A DNA stretch of 64,000 nt from Nocardioides sp. (lineage in GTDB: Bacteria; Actinomycetota; Actinomycetes; Propionibacteriales; Nocardioidaceae), in assembly GCF_030019515.1 (NCBI RefSeq), contig NZ_JASEEQ010000005.1:87810-151809 (forward strand), given 5' to 3'. This document shows positions 15,693 to 25,022 of the stretch, piece by piece (the stretch's first letter is position 1; the number at the start of each line of letters is the position of its first letter). Below the pieces are notes generated by a model, which saw nothing but the letters and a program-made list of their open reading frames with translations, was not told where the DNA came from and did not search any database. Both the position numbers and the translations under genes were made by a program.

Positions 15693-17218
15693 CCAGCACG
15701 CCCGGCACCGCCCAGCCGCTGCTCCAGATGACCGGGATCGTCAAGCAGTTCCCCGGGGTGCTCGCGCTCGGCGGCGTCGACCTCGACGTCCGCGCCGGCG
15801 AGGTGCACTGCCTGCTCGGCCAGAACGGCGCCGGCAAGTCCACGCTGATCAAGGTCCTCTCCGGCGTCTACGAGCACGACGAGGGGACCGTGACCTGGGA
15901 CGGCGCCGAGGCGTCCGTCTCGCCGCCGGCCAAGGCGATCGACCTCGGCATCGCGACGATCTACCAGGAGCTGGACCTGGTGCCGCACCTCGACGTCGCC
16001 GAGAACATCTTCCTCGGCCACGAGCTCTCCCGGGGCGGCTTCATGCAGCGCAGCCGGGCACACCGCGAGGCGCGCGAGCTGCTCGACCGGCTCGGCCACC
16101 CCGAGATCGCGCCGACCCGGATCGTCGGCGACCTGTCGCCGGCCAAGCAGCAGATCGTCAGCATGGCCCGGGCGCTCTCGCGCGACACCCGCCTGCTGAT
16201 CCTCGACGAGCCCTCGGCGGTGCTCGACCAGGAGGAGGTCCAGAACCTCTTCCGGGTGATCCGCGGCCTGACCGCCGAGGGCGTCGCGGTCGTCTACATC
16301 TCCCACCGCCTCGAGGAGATCCGCGAGATCGGCGACCGGATCACCGTCTTGAAGGACGGCCGCACGGTCGGCACCGGCCTCGCGGTCGCGGACACCCCGA
16401 CCGCCGAGCTGATCCGGCTGATGACCGGCCGCTCCATCGAGTACGCGTTTCCGCCGCGGGTGGAGGCGCGGCCCGACCGGGCCGACGTGGTGCTCGAGGT
16501 GCGCGACCTGGGCCTCGCCGGGGTGTTCTCCGGGGTCGACCTCACCGTCCGCGCCGGCGAGATCGTCGGCCTGACCGGCCTGGTGGGAGCCGGGCGCTCG
16601 GAGATCCTGGAGACCCTGTACGGCGCCCGCCGCGCCTCGACCGGCACCGTCAGCATCGACGGCCGGCGGGTTCGGCGCGGCTCGATCGGCGCCGCGGTGC
16701 GCGCCGGGGTCGGCCTGTGCCCCGAGGAGCGCAAGAGCCAGGGGCTGCTGCTCGACGAGTCGGTCTACAGCAACGTCACGATCGCCTCGCTGCTGCGGTT
16801 TGCCCGGTTCGGCTTCCTCGACCGGGGCGAGGAGAAGCGGCGTGCCGAGGAGCTGGCCAAGCGCCTGGACATCCGCCCCGCCGGCGTGACCCGACCGGCC
16901 CGCAACCTGTCCGGCGGCAACCAGCAGAAGGTCGTGCTCGCGCGCTGGCTGCTGCGCGAGTGCCGGGTGCTGCTGCTCGACGAGCCCACGCGCGGCGTCG
17001 ACGTCGGCGCCCGCACCGAGATCTACACGCTGGTCCGCTCCCTGGCCGACGCCGGCGTCGCCGTCGTCGTGGTGTCCAGCGAGATCGAGGAGGTGCTCGG
17101 CCTGGCGGACCGGGTGCTCGTCGTCCGGGAGGGCGAGGTCGTCCACGAGTCCGCCGCGGCCGCGATCGACGAGGCGACGGTCCTCGACCTCGTCATGGAA
17201 GGAAAGGTAGTCCAGTGA
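15689..17218 (+). CDS. sugar ABC transporter ATP-binding protein (double NBD)
   Basis: A 509-residue ATPase with two fused nucleotide-binding domains, the RbsA/XylG/MglA architecture. The first Walker A is GQNGAGKST near residue 50 and an LSPAKQQ signature precedes LLILDEPSAVLD. The second half has the degenerate P-loop GLVGAGRSE, then LSGGNQQKVVLARW and LLLDEPTRGVDVGA. This split of one canonical and one degenerate site is normal for carbohydrate class-2 importers. It is coupled to its neighbours by four-base overlaps on both sides. Confidence 0.93.
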   Translation: MTSTPGTAQPLLQMTGIVKQFPGVLALGGVDLDVRAGEVHCLLGQNGAGKSTLIKVLSGVYEHDEGTVTWDGAEASVSPPAKAIDLGIATIYQELDLVPHLDVAENIFLGHELSRGGFMQRSRAHREARELLDRLGHPEIAPTRIVGDLSPAKQQIVSMARALSRDTRLLILDEPSAVLDQEEVQNLFRVIRGLTAEGVAVVYISHRLEEIREIGDRITVLKDGRTVGTGLAVADTPTAELIRLMTGRSIEYAFPPRVEARPDRADVVLEVRDLGLAGVFSGVDLTVRAGEIVGLTGLVGAGRSEILETLYGARRASTGTVSIDGRRVRRGSIGAAVRAGVGLCPEERKSQGLLLDESVYSNVTIASLLRFARFGFLDRGEEKRRAEELAKRLDIRPAGVTRPARNLSGGNQQKVVLARWLLRECRVLLLDEPTRGVDVGARTEIYTLVRSLADAGVAVVVVSSEIEEVLGLADRVLVVREGEVVHESAAAAIDEATVLDLVMEGKVVQ

Positions 17219-18240
17219 CCCAGGACAGTGCCCGGGTCGAGCGCGCCGCGCTCGAGACCGAACGCGAGGCCAACCCGGCCCTCGCCCTGCTGAGCACCAG
17301 CGTCGGCCGCAATGCGGGACTCGTCGTCGCGCTGCTGCTGATCTGCGTCGTCGGGGCGGTCTCCGCCGGCGACCGGTTCACCTCCTCCGACAACGCGCTC
17401 ACGATCCTGCGGCTCGCGGCCGGCGTCGGCGTGGTCAGCATCGGGATGACGTTCGTGATCATCGGCGGCGGCATCGACCTCTCGGTCGGCGCGATCGTCG
17501 CGCTGGCCTCGGTCTGGTCCACCACCGTCGCGACCCAGCAGATGGTCGAGGACACCCACTGGATCGCGATGGTGGGCGTCGCGCTGCTGGTGGGCGCCGG
17601 CTGCGGCCTGGTCAACGGGTTGGTGATCGCCTACGGCAACGTGGTCGCGTTCATCACCACGCTCGCGATGCTGGCCAGCGCCCGCGGCCTCGCCGAGATC
17701 ATCAGCGACAAGAAGACGCAGATCATCCCCCGCCACGGCTTCGCCGAGTTCTTCAACGGCGACCTCCTCGGCGTCAGCGTGCAGATCTGGCTGTTCGCAC
17801 TGGTCGCGGCCGTCGGCTGGATCCTGCTCAACCGCACCACGTTCGGCCGCCGTACCGTCGCCGTCGGCGGCAACCCCGAGGCGGCCCGGCTGGCCGGGAT
17901 CAACGTCAAGCGGCACACCGTCTACCTCTACGTGCTGATCGGCGTCTGCTCCGGCATCGCCGCGCTGATGCTGGTCGCCAGGACCACGACCGGGTCGTCG
18001 ACCCACGGCACCCTCTGGGAGCTCGACGCCATCGCCGCCGTCGTCATCGGCGGCACCCTGCTCACCGGCGGCCGCGGCACCATCGTCGGCACCGTGCTCG
18101 GCGTCCTCATCTTCTCGACGCTCACGAACATCTTCATCCTCAACAACCGCTCCTTCTCCGAGCAGTCGCTGTTCAAGGGAGCCATCATCGTCGCCGCCGT
18201 GCTCCTGCAGCAGCGGCTGGCGTCTCGGAGCAACACCTAG
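17215..18240 (+). CDS. sugar ABC transporter permease (341 aa)
   Basis: An RbsC/XylH-type inner-membrane permease with about ten hydrophobic segments and the family sequence IGGGIDLSVGAIVAL near residue 83. Near the C-terminus GGTLLTGGRGTIVGTVLG is typical. I chose GTG 17215, which overlaps the ATPase stop (GTGA) and has GGAAAGG upstream. It forms the membrane channel for the binding protein encoded next. Confidence 0.93.
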   Translation: MTQDSARVERAALETEREANPALALLSTSVGRNAGLVVALLLICVVGAVSAGDRFTSSDNALTILRLAAGVGVVSIGMTFVIIGGGIDLSVGAIVALASVWSTTVATQQMVEDTHWIAMVGVALLVGAGCGLVNGLVIAYGNVVAFITTLAMLASARGLAEIISDKKTQIIPRHGFAEFFNGDLLGVSVQIWLFALVAAVGWILLNRTTFGRRTVAVGGNPEAARLAGINVKRHTVYLYVLIGVCSGIAALMLVARTTTGSSTHGTLWELDAIAAVVIGGTLLTGGRGTIVGTVLGVLIFSTLTNIFILNNRSFSEQSLFKGAIIVAAVLLQQRLASRSNT

Positions 18241-18338
18241 CGGCCCCGGCCGCGGCACCACTCCGCACCATCCATCCGCACCATCCATCCGCACCACTAC
18301 TCCGCACCACCCCTTCTGCACGAGCAAGGAGCACCACC
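18241..18338 (+). other. gap with GC palindrome and CCATCCGCA direct repeats
   Basis: A 14-bp palindrome (GCGGCC-CC-GGCCGC, 18240-18253) starts at the permease stop and is followed by about two and a half copies of a 13-bp direct repeat (CCGCACCATCCAT). The repeat may reflect slippage, the hairpin may stabilise or attenuate the transcript. No gene. Confidence 0.4.
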
Positions 18339-19412
18339 ATGTCCCTGCGGTCCACCACCCCGAAGACCAGGAAACGGTTCGCCACGAGCCTCGTCGCCGG
18401 ACTCGCGGTCCTCGCGCTGACCGCCTGCACCAGCAACAGCGACGGTGACGACACCAGCGGCAACGACTCCGGCGGCGGCGCCGTCGCGGCGCCGGCCGGT
18501 TCGAACGACGAGACCGGCGACACGGTCGTCATCGGGTTCTCGGCGCCGGCCGCCGACCACGGTTGGATGGGCTCGATCACCGAGTCCGCCAAGAACGAGG
18601 CCGCGAAGTACGACGACATCGAGCTGCGGGTCGCCGAGGGCACCAACGACGTCGCCGTCCAGATCAGCCAGGTCGAGACCTTCATCAACGACAAGGTCGA
18701 CGCGATCGTGCTGCTGCCCTTCGACGGTGCCGCCATGACCCCGATCGCGCTGAAGGCGATGGCGGCCGGCATCCCGGTCATCAACGTCGACCGCGAGTTC
18801 GACGACCCGAACGCCGCGCGCGTCACCGTCCTCGGCGACAACTACGGCATGGGCGTCTCGGCCGGTGCCTACGTGTGCGCCGAGGCCGACGGCAACAAGG
18901 ACGCCATCGTGGCCGAGATCGCCGGCATCGACTCGCTGCCGCTGACCCAGGACCGCAGCCAGGGCTTCAACGACGCGCTCGCCGAGTGCGGCCTCGACGT
19001 CGACAACCGCGTCGCCGCCGACTTCACCGTCGAGGGCGGCTCGGACGCCGCCGAGCAGCTCCTGCAGGCGGCGCCGAAGATCGACTTCCTCTGGAACCAC
19101 GACGACGACCAGGGCGTCGGTGTCCTCGCGGCGATCGACAACGCCGGCCGCGACGAGTTCACGATGATCGGTGGCGCCGGCTCGAAGAACGCGATGGAGC
19201 TCATCAAGTCCGGTGACAGCGTGCTCAAGGCGACCGTCATCTACCCGTCGACGCAGGCCGCCGACGGCATCCGCCTGGCCCGCCTGCTCGTCCAGCAGAA
19301 GGCGATGTCCGACCTCGTCGAGGTCGAGGTCCCGCGCGTCGTCCAGCTGTACGCCCCCGTGGTGACCGCAGACAACGTCGACCAGTACATCGACACCGCG
19401 TTCGAGTCCTGA
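18339..19412 (+). CDS. sugar-binding lipoprotein of the ABC transporter (357 aa)
   Basis: A periplasmic-binding-protein type I (ribose/xylose/galactose class). It has a lipoprotein signal with lipobox LTAC (C30), a Ser/Asp/Gly-rich linker, and the mature opening TVVIGFSAPAADHGWMGS. INVDREFDD and the later DRSQGF fit monosaccharide binding. The start ATG 18339 has AAGGAG upstream. A 98-bp leader containing short repeats and a small GC palindrome separates it from the permease gene, leaving room for extra expression of the binding protein. Confidence 0.92.
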   Translation: MSLRSTTPKTRKRFATSLVAGLAVLALTACTSNSDGDDTSGNDSGGGAVAAPAGSNDETGDTVVIGFSAPAADHGWMGSITESAKNEAAKYDDIELRVAEGTNDVAVQISQVETFINDKVDAIVLLPFDGAAMTPIALKAMAAGIPVINVDREFDDPNAARVTVLGDNYGMGVSAGAYVCAEADGNKDAIVAEIAGIDSLPLTQDRSQGFNDALAECGLDVDNRVAADFTVEGGSDAAEQLLQAAPKIDFLWNHDDDQGVGVLAAIDNAGRDEFTMIGGAGSKNAMELIKSGDSVLKATVIYPSTQAADGIRLARLLVQQKAMSDLVEVEVPRVVQLYAPVVTADNVDQYIDTAFES

Positions 19413-19446
19413 TCGACCCGGCACCTGACCGCACCGGCGTACGCCG

Positions 19447-19483
19447 CGTGCCCGCCCCGGCCTGACGTCCTGGGGCGGGCACG
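19447..19483 (+). terminator. hairpin between the binding-protein gene and the dehydrogenase gene
   Basis: Perfect 12-bp arms (CGTGCCCGCCCC at 19447-19458 and its complement at 19472-19483) enclose a 13-base loop. There is no T-run. Its place directly after the binding-protein gene suits an attenuator that lowers expression of the enzyme genes or protects the 3' end of the transporter mRNA. Confidence 0.6.
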
Positions 19484-19505
19484 CACACCACACAGGAGCC
19501 ACGCA

Positions 19506-20711
19506 ATGACCCCGTCACCAATCGAGTCGCCTCGTTCCCCACTCCGTGTCGCGATGGTGGGACACGCCTTCATGGGCAACGCCCACTCACAGGCGTGGCG
19601 CACGGCGCCGCGCTTCTTCGACCTCCCGCTGCGTCCGGTCATGTCGCTCGTCGTCGGGCACGATGCCGGTCGCGCGGCCGCCGCCGCCGAGCGCCTCGGC
19701 TGGGCCGACAGCTCGGCCGACTGGCGCGCGGCCGTCGTACGCGACGATGTCGACCTGGTCGACATCTGCACCCCCGGCTCCACGCACGCCGAGATCGCGA
19801 TCGCCGCGCTCGAGGCGGGCAAGCACGTCCTCTGCGAGAAGCCGCTGGCGAACACCGTCGCGGAGGCCGAGGCGATGGCCGCCGCCGCCGAGCAGGCGCG
19901 GGCGCACGGCGTCCGGGCGATGGTCGGCTTCACCTACCGCCGCGTCCCGGCGATCGCGCTGGCCCGCCGGCTGGTCGCCGAGGGCCGGGTCGGCGAGGTC
20001 CGGCACGTGCGCGCGCAGTACCTCCAGGACTGGATCGTCGACCCCGAGGCGCCGCTGTCCTGGCGCCTCGACAGGGCCCAGGCGGGCTCGGGCGCGCTCG
20101 GCGACATCGGCGCCCACGTCATCGACCTCACCCAGCACATCGTCGGCGACCGGATCCGCGAGGTGTCCGGGCGCCTGGAGACCTTCGTCAAGGAGCGCCC
20201 GTACCCGGCCGGCGAGACCGCCGGCGGGCTGGGCGGCGGCGGGTCCGCCACCGAGCGCGGGCCGGTCACCGTCGACGACGCCGCGGCGTTCCTGGCCTCC
20301 TTTGCCGGCGGCGCCATGGGGGTCTTCGAGGCGACCCGCTTCGCCACCGGTCGCAAGAACGCGATCCGGATCGAGGTCAACGGCTCGCGCGGCAGCCTCG
20401 CGTTCGACTTCGAGGACATGAACGTGCTCGAGTTCTACGACGGGACCGAGGACGCCGGCACCGCCGGCTTCCGACGGATCCTGGTCACCGAGCCCACGCA
20501 CCCGTACGTCGGGAGCTGGTGGCCGGCCGGCCACGGCCTCGGCTACGAGCACGGCTTCACCCACCAGGTCGTCGACCTGGTGAGCGCGATCGCCGCCGGC
20601 ACCGACCCGGCGCCGAGCTTCGCCGACGGGCTCCAGGTGCAGCGGGTCCTGGCCGCCGTCGAGACCAGCTCCGACACCCGCACCTGGCAGGAGATCCCCA
20701 CCGATGACTGA
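19506..20711 (+). CDS. Gfo/Idh/MocA-family sugar dehydrogenase (401 aa)
   Basis: An N-terminal Rossmann fold ([19 protein letters not shown]) and the family motif EKPLANT, whose lysine is the usual catalytic residue. The C-terminal domain has [13 protein letters not shown] and [16 protein letters not shown]. Such enzymes use NAD(P) to oxidise sugar or inositol hydroxyls. Together with the two isomerase genes that follow, it may form a catabolic set for the imported sugar or a keto-sugar. The 3' end overlaps xylA by eight bases. Confidence 0.88.
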   Translation: MTPSPIESPRSPLRVAMVGHAFMGNAHSQAWRTAPRFFDLPLRPVMSLVVGHDAGRAAAAAERLGWADSSADWRAAVVRDDVDLVDICTPGSTHAEIAIAALEAGKHVLCEKPLANTVAEAEAMAAAAEQARAHGVRAMVGFTYRRVPAIALARRLVAEGRVGEVRHVRAQYLQDWIVDPEAPLSWRLDRAQAGSGALGDIGAHVIDLTQHIVGDRIREVSGRLETFVKERPYPAGETAGGLGGGGSATERGPVTVDDAAAFLASFAGGAMGVFEATRFATGRKNAIRIEVNGSRGSLAFDFEDMNVLEFYDGTEDAGTAGFRRILVTEPTHPYVGSWWPAGHGLGYEHGFTHQVVDLVSAIAAGTDPAPSFADGLQVQRVLAAVETSSDTRTWQEIPTDD

Positions 20712-21870
20712 CCTTCGCTACGCCCCTCGCCCCGAGGACAAGTTCTCCTTCGGCCTGTGGACCGTCGGCTGGCAGGGGGTCGACGTGTTCGGCCCCGCCA
20801 GCCGTGCCCTGCTCGACCCCGTGGAGGCGACGTACCGACTCGCCGAGCTCGGCGCCGCCGCGGTGACCTTCCACGACGACGACCTGCTGCCCGACGAGGA
20901 CGAGCGCGAGGCCACGCTGGCCCGGTTCCGCAAGGCCCTCGACGAGACCGGGCTGGTCGTGGAGATGGTCACCACCAACACGTTCTCCGACCCGCTCTTC
21001 AAGGAGGGCGCGATCACGGCGAACAACCGGGAGGTGCGCCGCTACGCGCTCGCCAAGGTGCTGCGGAACATCGATCTCGCGGCGTCCCTGGGGGCCGAGA
21101 CGTTCGTGATGTGGGGCGGCCGGGAGGGTGCCGAGCACGGCGGCAGCAAGAACGTCGGCGCCGCGCTGGACCGCTACCGCGACGCGCTGAACATCGTGTG
21201 CGGCTACGTCAAGGACCAGGGCTACGCGCTGCGCTTCGCGCTCGAGCCCAAGCCCAACGAGCCGCGTGGCGACATCCTGCTGCCGACCATCGGGCACGCG
21301 CTGGCGCTCATCGACGAGCTCGACCACCCCGAGCTGGTCGGGCTCAACCCGGAGGTCGGGCACGAGGAGATGGCCGGGCTGAACTTCGCGCACGGCATCA
21401 GCCAGGCGCTCTGGCACGGCAAGCTCTTCCACATCGACCTCAACGGTCAGCACGGGCCGCGCTTCGACCAGGACCTGCGCTTCGGCGCCGGCAACCTGCG
21501 GGGGGCGTTCTGGACCGTGGACGCGATGCTCGGCGCCGGCACCGACCGGCGCTACGACGGCTACGTGCACTTCGACTACAAGCCGCCGCGGGCCGAGGCC
21601 GTCGACGGGGTCTGGGAGTCGGCGCGGGCCTGCATGCGCAACTACCTCATCCTCCGCGAGCGGGTGCGGGCCTTCCGCGCCGACCCGGAGGTCGCCGCCG
21701 CCCTCGAGGCCGCCGGCGTCGGCGAGCTCGACGTGCCGACCGTGGCGCCCGGCGAGTCCCTCGACGACGTGCGCGGCGCGTCGTACGACCTCGAGGCGCT
21801 GCGCGGGCGCAGCGTCGCGATGGAGGCCCTCGACCAGCTCGCCATGGAGCACCTGCTCGGCGCCCGCTGA
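20704..21870 (+). CDS. xylA: xylose isomerase XylA
   Basis: Interconverts D-xylose and D-xylulose (and D-glucose/D-fructose) with two divalent metals. The 388-residue protein is of the short actinomycete class: [10 protein letters not shown] at 16-25, catalytic H57 in TFHDDD, E181 and K183 in [11 protein letters not shown]217 and H220 in NPEVGHE, D245 in HIDLNG, D255 and D257 in FDQDLRFG. All metal ligands are present. The start overlaps the preceding dehydrogenase. There is no xylulokinase gene in the window. Confidence 0.95.
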   Translation: MTDLRYAPRPEDKFSFGLWTVGWQGVDVFGPASRALLDPVEATYRLAELGAAAVTFHDDDLLPDEDEREATLARFRKALDETGLVVEMVTTNTFSDPLFKEGAITANNREVRRYALAKVLRNIDLAASLGAETFVMWGGREGAEHGGSKNVGAALDRYRDALNIVCGYVKDQGYALRFALEPKPNEPRGDILLPTIGHALALIDELDHPELVGLNPEVGHEEMAGLNFAHGISQALWHGKLFHIDLNGQHGPRFDQDLRFGAGNLRGAFWTVDAMLGAGTDRRYDGYVHFDYKPPRAEAVDGVWESARACMRNYLILRERVRAFRADPEVAAALEAAGVGELDVPTVAPGESLDDVRGASYDLEALRGRSVAMEALDQLAMEHLLGAR

Positions 21871-21908
21871 GCCGCCGACCACCAGACACACCAAGGAAGG
21901 AGCGCAAC

Positions 21909-22913
21909 ATGCCACGACCGATCACCCTGTTCACCGGGCAGTGGGCCGACCTGCCGTTCGAGGAGGTCGCCCGGCTCGCGTCGGAGTGGGGCTACGACGG
22001 GCTGGAGATCGCCTGCTGGGGCGACCACCTCGACCCGTGGCAGGCCGACGACGACGCCTACGTGCAGGGCAAGCTCGACCTGCTCGAGAAGTACGGGCTG
22101 AAGGTCTTCGCGATCTCCAACCACCTCAAGGGCCAGGCCGTCTGCGACGACCCGATCGACGGGCGCCACCAGGCGATCCTGCCGGCGAAGGTCTGGGACG
22201 ACGGCGACCCCGAGGGCGTGCGGCGGCGCGCCGCCGAGGAGATGAAGCTGACCGCCCGGCTGGCGCAGAAGCTCGGCGTCAAGACCGTCATCGGCTTCAC
22301 GGGCTCCTCGATCTGGAAGTACGTCGCGATGTTCCCGCCGGCCTCGCAGGAGATGATCGACGCTGGCTACCAGGACTTCGCCGACCGCTGGAACCCGATC
22401 CTCGACGTCTTCGACGAGTGCGGGGTGCGGTTCGCCCACGAGGTGCACCCCTCCGAGATCGCCTACGACTACTGGACGACGGTGCGGACCATGGAGGCGA
22501 TCGGGCACCGCGAGGCCTTCGGCCTCAACTGGGACCCCTCGCACTTCGTGTGGCAGGACCTGGACCCGGTCGGCTTCCTGTGGGACTTCCAGGACCGGAT
22601 CTACCACGTGGACTGCAAGGACGCGAAGCGGCTGACCGGCAACGGCCGCAACGGCCGGCTCGGCTCGCACCTGGCGTGGGCCGACCCGCGCCGCGGCTGG
22701 GACTTCGTCTCCACCGGCCACGGTGACGTGCCGTGGGAGCAGTGCTTCCGGATGCTGAACACGATCGGGTACGACGGCCCCATCTCGGTCGAGTGGGAGG
22801 ACGCCGGCATGGACCGCCTGGTCGGCGCGCCCGAGGCCCTCGCGTTCGTCCGCCGGCTCGCCTTCGACGCCCCCGAGGCCGCCTTCGACGCCGCCTTCGC
22901 CGCCTCGGACTGA
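21909..22913 (+). CDS. TIM-barrel sugar (phosphate) isomerase/epimerase (334 aa)
   Basis: An AP_endonuc_2/xylose-isomerase-like TIM-barrel protein. Candidate metal ligands are E in [14 protein letters not shown] and H in [11 protein letters not shown] in YHVDCKD, and E in SVEWEDAG near the end. Family members epimerise or isomerise sugars such as ketoses, inosose or 3-keto-sugars, so the exact reaction is open. ATG 21909 has AAGGAAGGAG upstream. The pairing with a Gfo/Idh/MocA enzyme is a common arrangement in actinobacterial catabolic operons. Confidence 0.85.
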   Translation: MPRPITLFTGQWADLPFEEVARLASEWGYDGLEIACWGDHLDPWQADDDAYVQGKLDLLEKYGLKVFAISNHLKGQAVCDDPIDGRHQAILPAKVWDDGDPEGVRRRAAEEMKLTARLAQKLGVKTVIGFTGSSIWKYVAMFPPASQEMIDAGYQDFADRWNPILDVFDECGVRFAHEVHPSEIAYDYWTTVRTMEAIGHREAFGLNWDPSHFVWQDLDPVGFLWDFQDRIYHVDCKDAKRLTGNGRNGRLGSHLAWADPRRGWDFVSTGHGDVPWEQCFRMLNTIGYDGPISVEWEDAGMDRLVGAPEALAFVRRLAFDAPEAAFDAAFAASD

Positions 22914-22945
22914 CGGGGAGGAGACGGGGAGGAGACGGGGAGGAG
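22913..22945 (+). repeat. three perfect 11-bp tandem repeats
   Basis: ACGGGGAGGAG occurs three times in a row starting at the last base of the isomerase stop codon. Each copy contains an SD-like GGAGGA core, but no start codon follows at the right spacing. Likely slippage-born. Confidence 0.9.
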
Positions 22946-22976
22946 CCGCGAGCGCAGGTGTGTCCGAGGGCGCGGC

Positions 22977-22982
22977 TAGGGT
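22977..22982 (+). promoter_or_regulatory. -10 element TAGGGT for the leaderless helicase gene
   Basis: TAGGGT (TANNNT) ends six bases before GTG 22989. No SD is present. Confidence 0.45.
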
Positions 22983-22988
22983 TCTCGG

Positions 22989-25022
22989 GTGCCCGAAGCC
23001 CCGCCTGCCACGTCGGCCGTGACCGAGCTGCTCGGCACCGCGGTGGCGGCGCTGGGCGGTCAGGAGCGCGCCGGGCAGGTGCGGATGGCCGAGGCCGTGG
23101 CCGAGGCGATGGACAAGCAGCAGCACCTGCTCGTCCAGGCCGGCACCGGCACCGGCAAGTCCCTCGCCTACCTGGTCCCCAGCCTGCTCCACGGCGAGCG
23201 GGTCGTGGTGGCGACGGCGACCCTGGCGCTCCAGCACCAGCTCGTCGAGCGCGACCTGCCGCGGCTGGTCGAGGCGGTCAAGGGCGTGCCGGCGGCCGAC
23301 GGGTCCGGCGACCTCGACCCCAGCTACGCCGTGCTCAAGGGCCGTTCCAACTACGCCTGCCTGCACCGCATCCGCGAGGGCGTCCCCGACGACCAGGGCG
23401 CGCTGGTCGAGCTGCCCGAGGGCTCGCTCGGCAAGGCGGTCCTCGGGCTGCGCGCCTGGGCCGAGGAGGAGGCCGAGCAGGGCGGCAGCGGCGAGCGCGA
23501 CAACGCGCCCCGCCACACCGACCGGGAGTGGCGCCAGGTCAGCGTCAACCACCGCGAGTGCCTGGGCGCGACGAAGTGCCCGTTCGGCCAGGAGTGCTTC
23601 GCCGAGCTCGCCAAGGAGAAGGCGCACCGCTCCCACCTCGTGGTCACCAACCACTCGCTGCTCGCGATCGACGCGATCGAGGGGGTGCCGATGATCCCCG
23701 AGTACGACGTCGTGGTGATCGACGAGGCGCACGAGCTCACCACCCGGGTGACCCAGGCGGCCACCGACGAGCTGTGGGCCGCCGAAGTCGAGCGCGCCGC
23801 CCGCCGCAGCCAGCGCCACGTGGCCTCGACCGCAGCAAGCGCCGCGGACGACCTCGCCGACGCGGCCGACGCGCTGCGCGACGCGATCGCGGAGGCCAGG
23901 CCGGGCCGCTTCGACCGGGTCCCGGAGGGGCTCTCGGACGCCCTCGTGCTGGTCCGCGACGCGGCGCGCGCCTGCCTCTCGGCGTACCCGAAGGCGGACG
24001 CCTCGGAAGAGGCCGACGCCGGCCGCCAGCAGGCCAAGGGCGCGGTGCAGGAGGTCTTCGCGACCGCCGAGCGGATGGCCGCGGCCTCCGAGGGCGACGT
24101 GCTGTGGCTCAGCGAGGGCACCGAGCGGATGCCGCCGCGGCTGTGCGTGGCCCCGCTCCAGGTGTGGGGCCCGATGCGCGACAAGCTGCTCGCCGACAAG
24201 ACGGTCGTGTTCACCTCGGCCACCCTGATGCTCGGCGGCGACTTCTCCTCGATCGCCACGAGCGTCGGGCTCAGGCCCGCCGAGCGGATCGTCGACGGCA
24301 CCCCGGTCGTCGAGACCCCCGTCGCCGGGCCGGCGGCGGCCGAGCACGCCGAGCCCTGGCGCGGCCTCGACGTCGGCAGTCCGTTCGACTACGACCGGCA
24401 GGCGATCCTGTACGTCGCCCGGCACCTCCCGCCGCCGGGCCGCGACGGGCTGGGCAAGGCCCAGCTGGACGAGATCGTCGAGCTGGTCGACGCCGCGGAC
24501 GGCCGCACCCTGGGCCTGTTCTCGAGCCGCCGCGCTGCCGAGACGGCGGCCGAGGTCGTGCGCGAGCGGCTGCCCCACCTCACCACGCTCGCGCAGGGCG
24601 ACGCCCAGCTGCCCGAGCTCGCGGCGCAGTTCGTCGGTGACCCGCACACCTGCCTGTTCGGCACGCTGAGCCTGTGGCAGGGCCTCGACGTCCCCGGCGA
24701 CACCTGCCAGCTGGTGCTCATCGACCGGATCCCGTTCCCGCGGCCGGACGACCCGCTGCTCAGCGCCCGCCAGAAGGCCGCCGACCAGGCGGGCGGCAAC
24801 GGCTTCATGCAGGTCGCGGCGACCCATGCCGCGCTGCTGCTCGCCCAGGGTGCGGGCCGGCTGATCCGCACCCACGCCGACCGCGGCGTCGTCGCTGTCC
24901 TCGACCCGCGGCTCGCGACGGCGCGGTACGGCGGCTTCCTCAAGGCGAGCCTGCCGCCGATGTGGACGACCACGGACCCGGCGGTCGCCCGCCAGGCGCT
25001 GGCGCGGCTCGCGGCTACTTGA
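22989..25022 (+). CDS. DinG/XPD-like ATP-dependent DNA helicase with Fe-S cluster (677 aa)
   Basis: An SF2 5'-3' helicase. Walker A AGTGTGKS is at 51-58 and the DEAH box is at 245-248. Four cysteines between them (C124, C191, C197, C203) match the 4Fe-4S ligand set of DinG, YoaA and XPD. The C-terminal helicase half holds LFSSRRAAE and QGAGRLIRTHADRGVVAVLDPR. DinG-type enzymes resolve R-loops, G-quadruplexes and stalled forks. The start GTG is preceded by a -10-like hexamer at leaderless spacing. No SOS box was found upstream. The 3' end overlaps the convergent gene by eight bases. Confidence 0.9.
   Translation: MPEAPPATSAVTELLGTAVAALGGQERAGQVRMAEAVAEAMDKQQHLLVQAGTGTGKSLAYLVPSLLHGERVVVATATLALQHQLVERDLPRLVEAVKGVPAADGSGDLDPSYAVLKGRSNYACLHRIREGVPDDQGALVELPEGSLGKAVLGLRAWAEEEAEQGGSGERDNAPRHTDREWRQVSVNHRECLGATKCPFGQECFAELAKEKAHRSHLVVTNHSLLAIDAIEGVPMIPEYDVVVIDEAHELTTRVTQAATDELWAAEVERAARRSQRHVASTAASAADDLADAADALRDAIAEARPGRFDRVPEGLSDALVLVRDAARACLSAYPKADASEEADAGRQQAKGAVQEVFATAERMAAASEGDVLWLSEGTERMPPRLCVAPLQVWGPMRDKLLADKTVVFTSATLMLGGDFSSIATSVGLRPAERIVDGTPVVETPVAGPAAAEHAEPWRGLDVGSPFDYDRQAILYVARHLPPPGRDGLGKAQLDEIVELVDAADGRTLGLFSSRRAAETAAEVVRERLPHLTTLAQGDAQLPELAAQFVGDPHTCLFGTLSLWQGLDVPGDTCQLVLIDRIPFPRPDDPLLSARQKAADQAGGNGFMQVAATHAALLLAQGAGRLIRTHADRGVVAVLDPRLATARYGGFLKASLPPMWTTTDPAVARQALARLAAT

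Noticed and set aside
22913..22945. CRISPR-like repeat
   Set aside because: The three 11-bp units are directly adjacent with no spacers; it is a simple tandem repeat.
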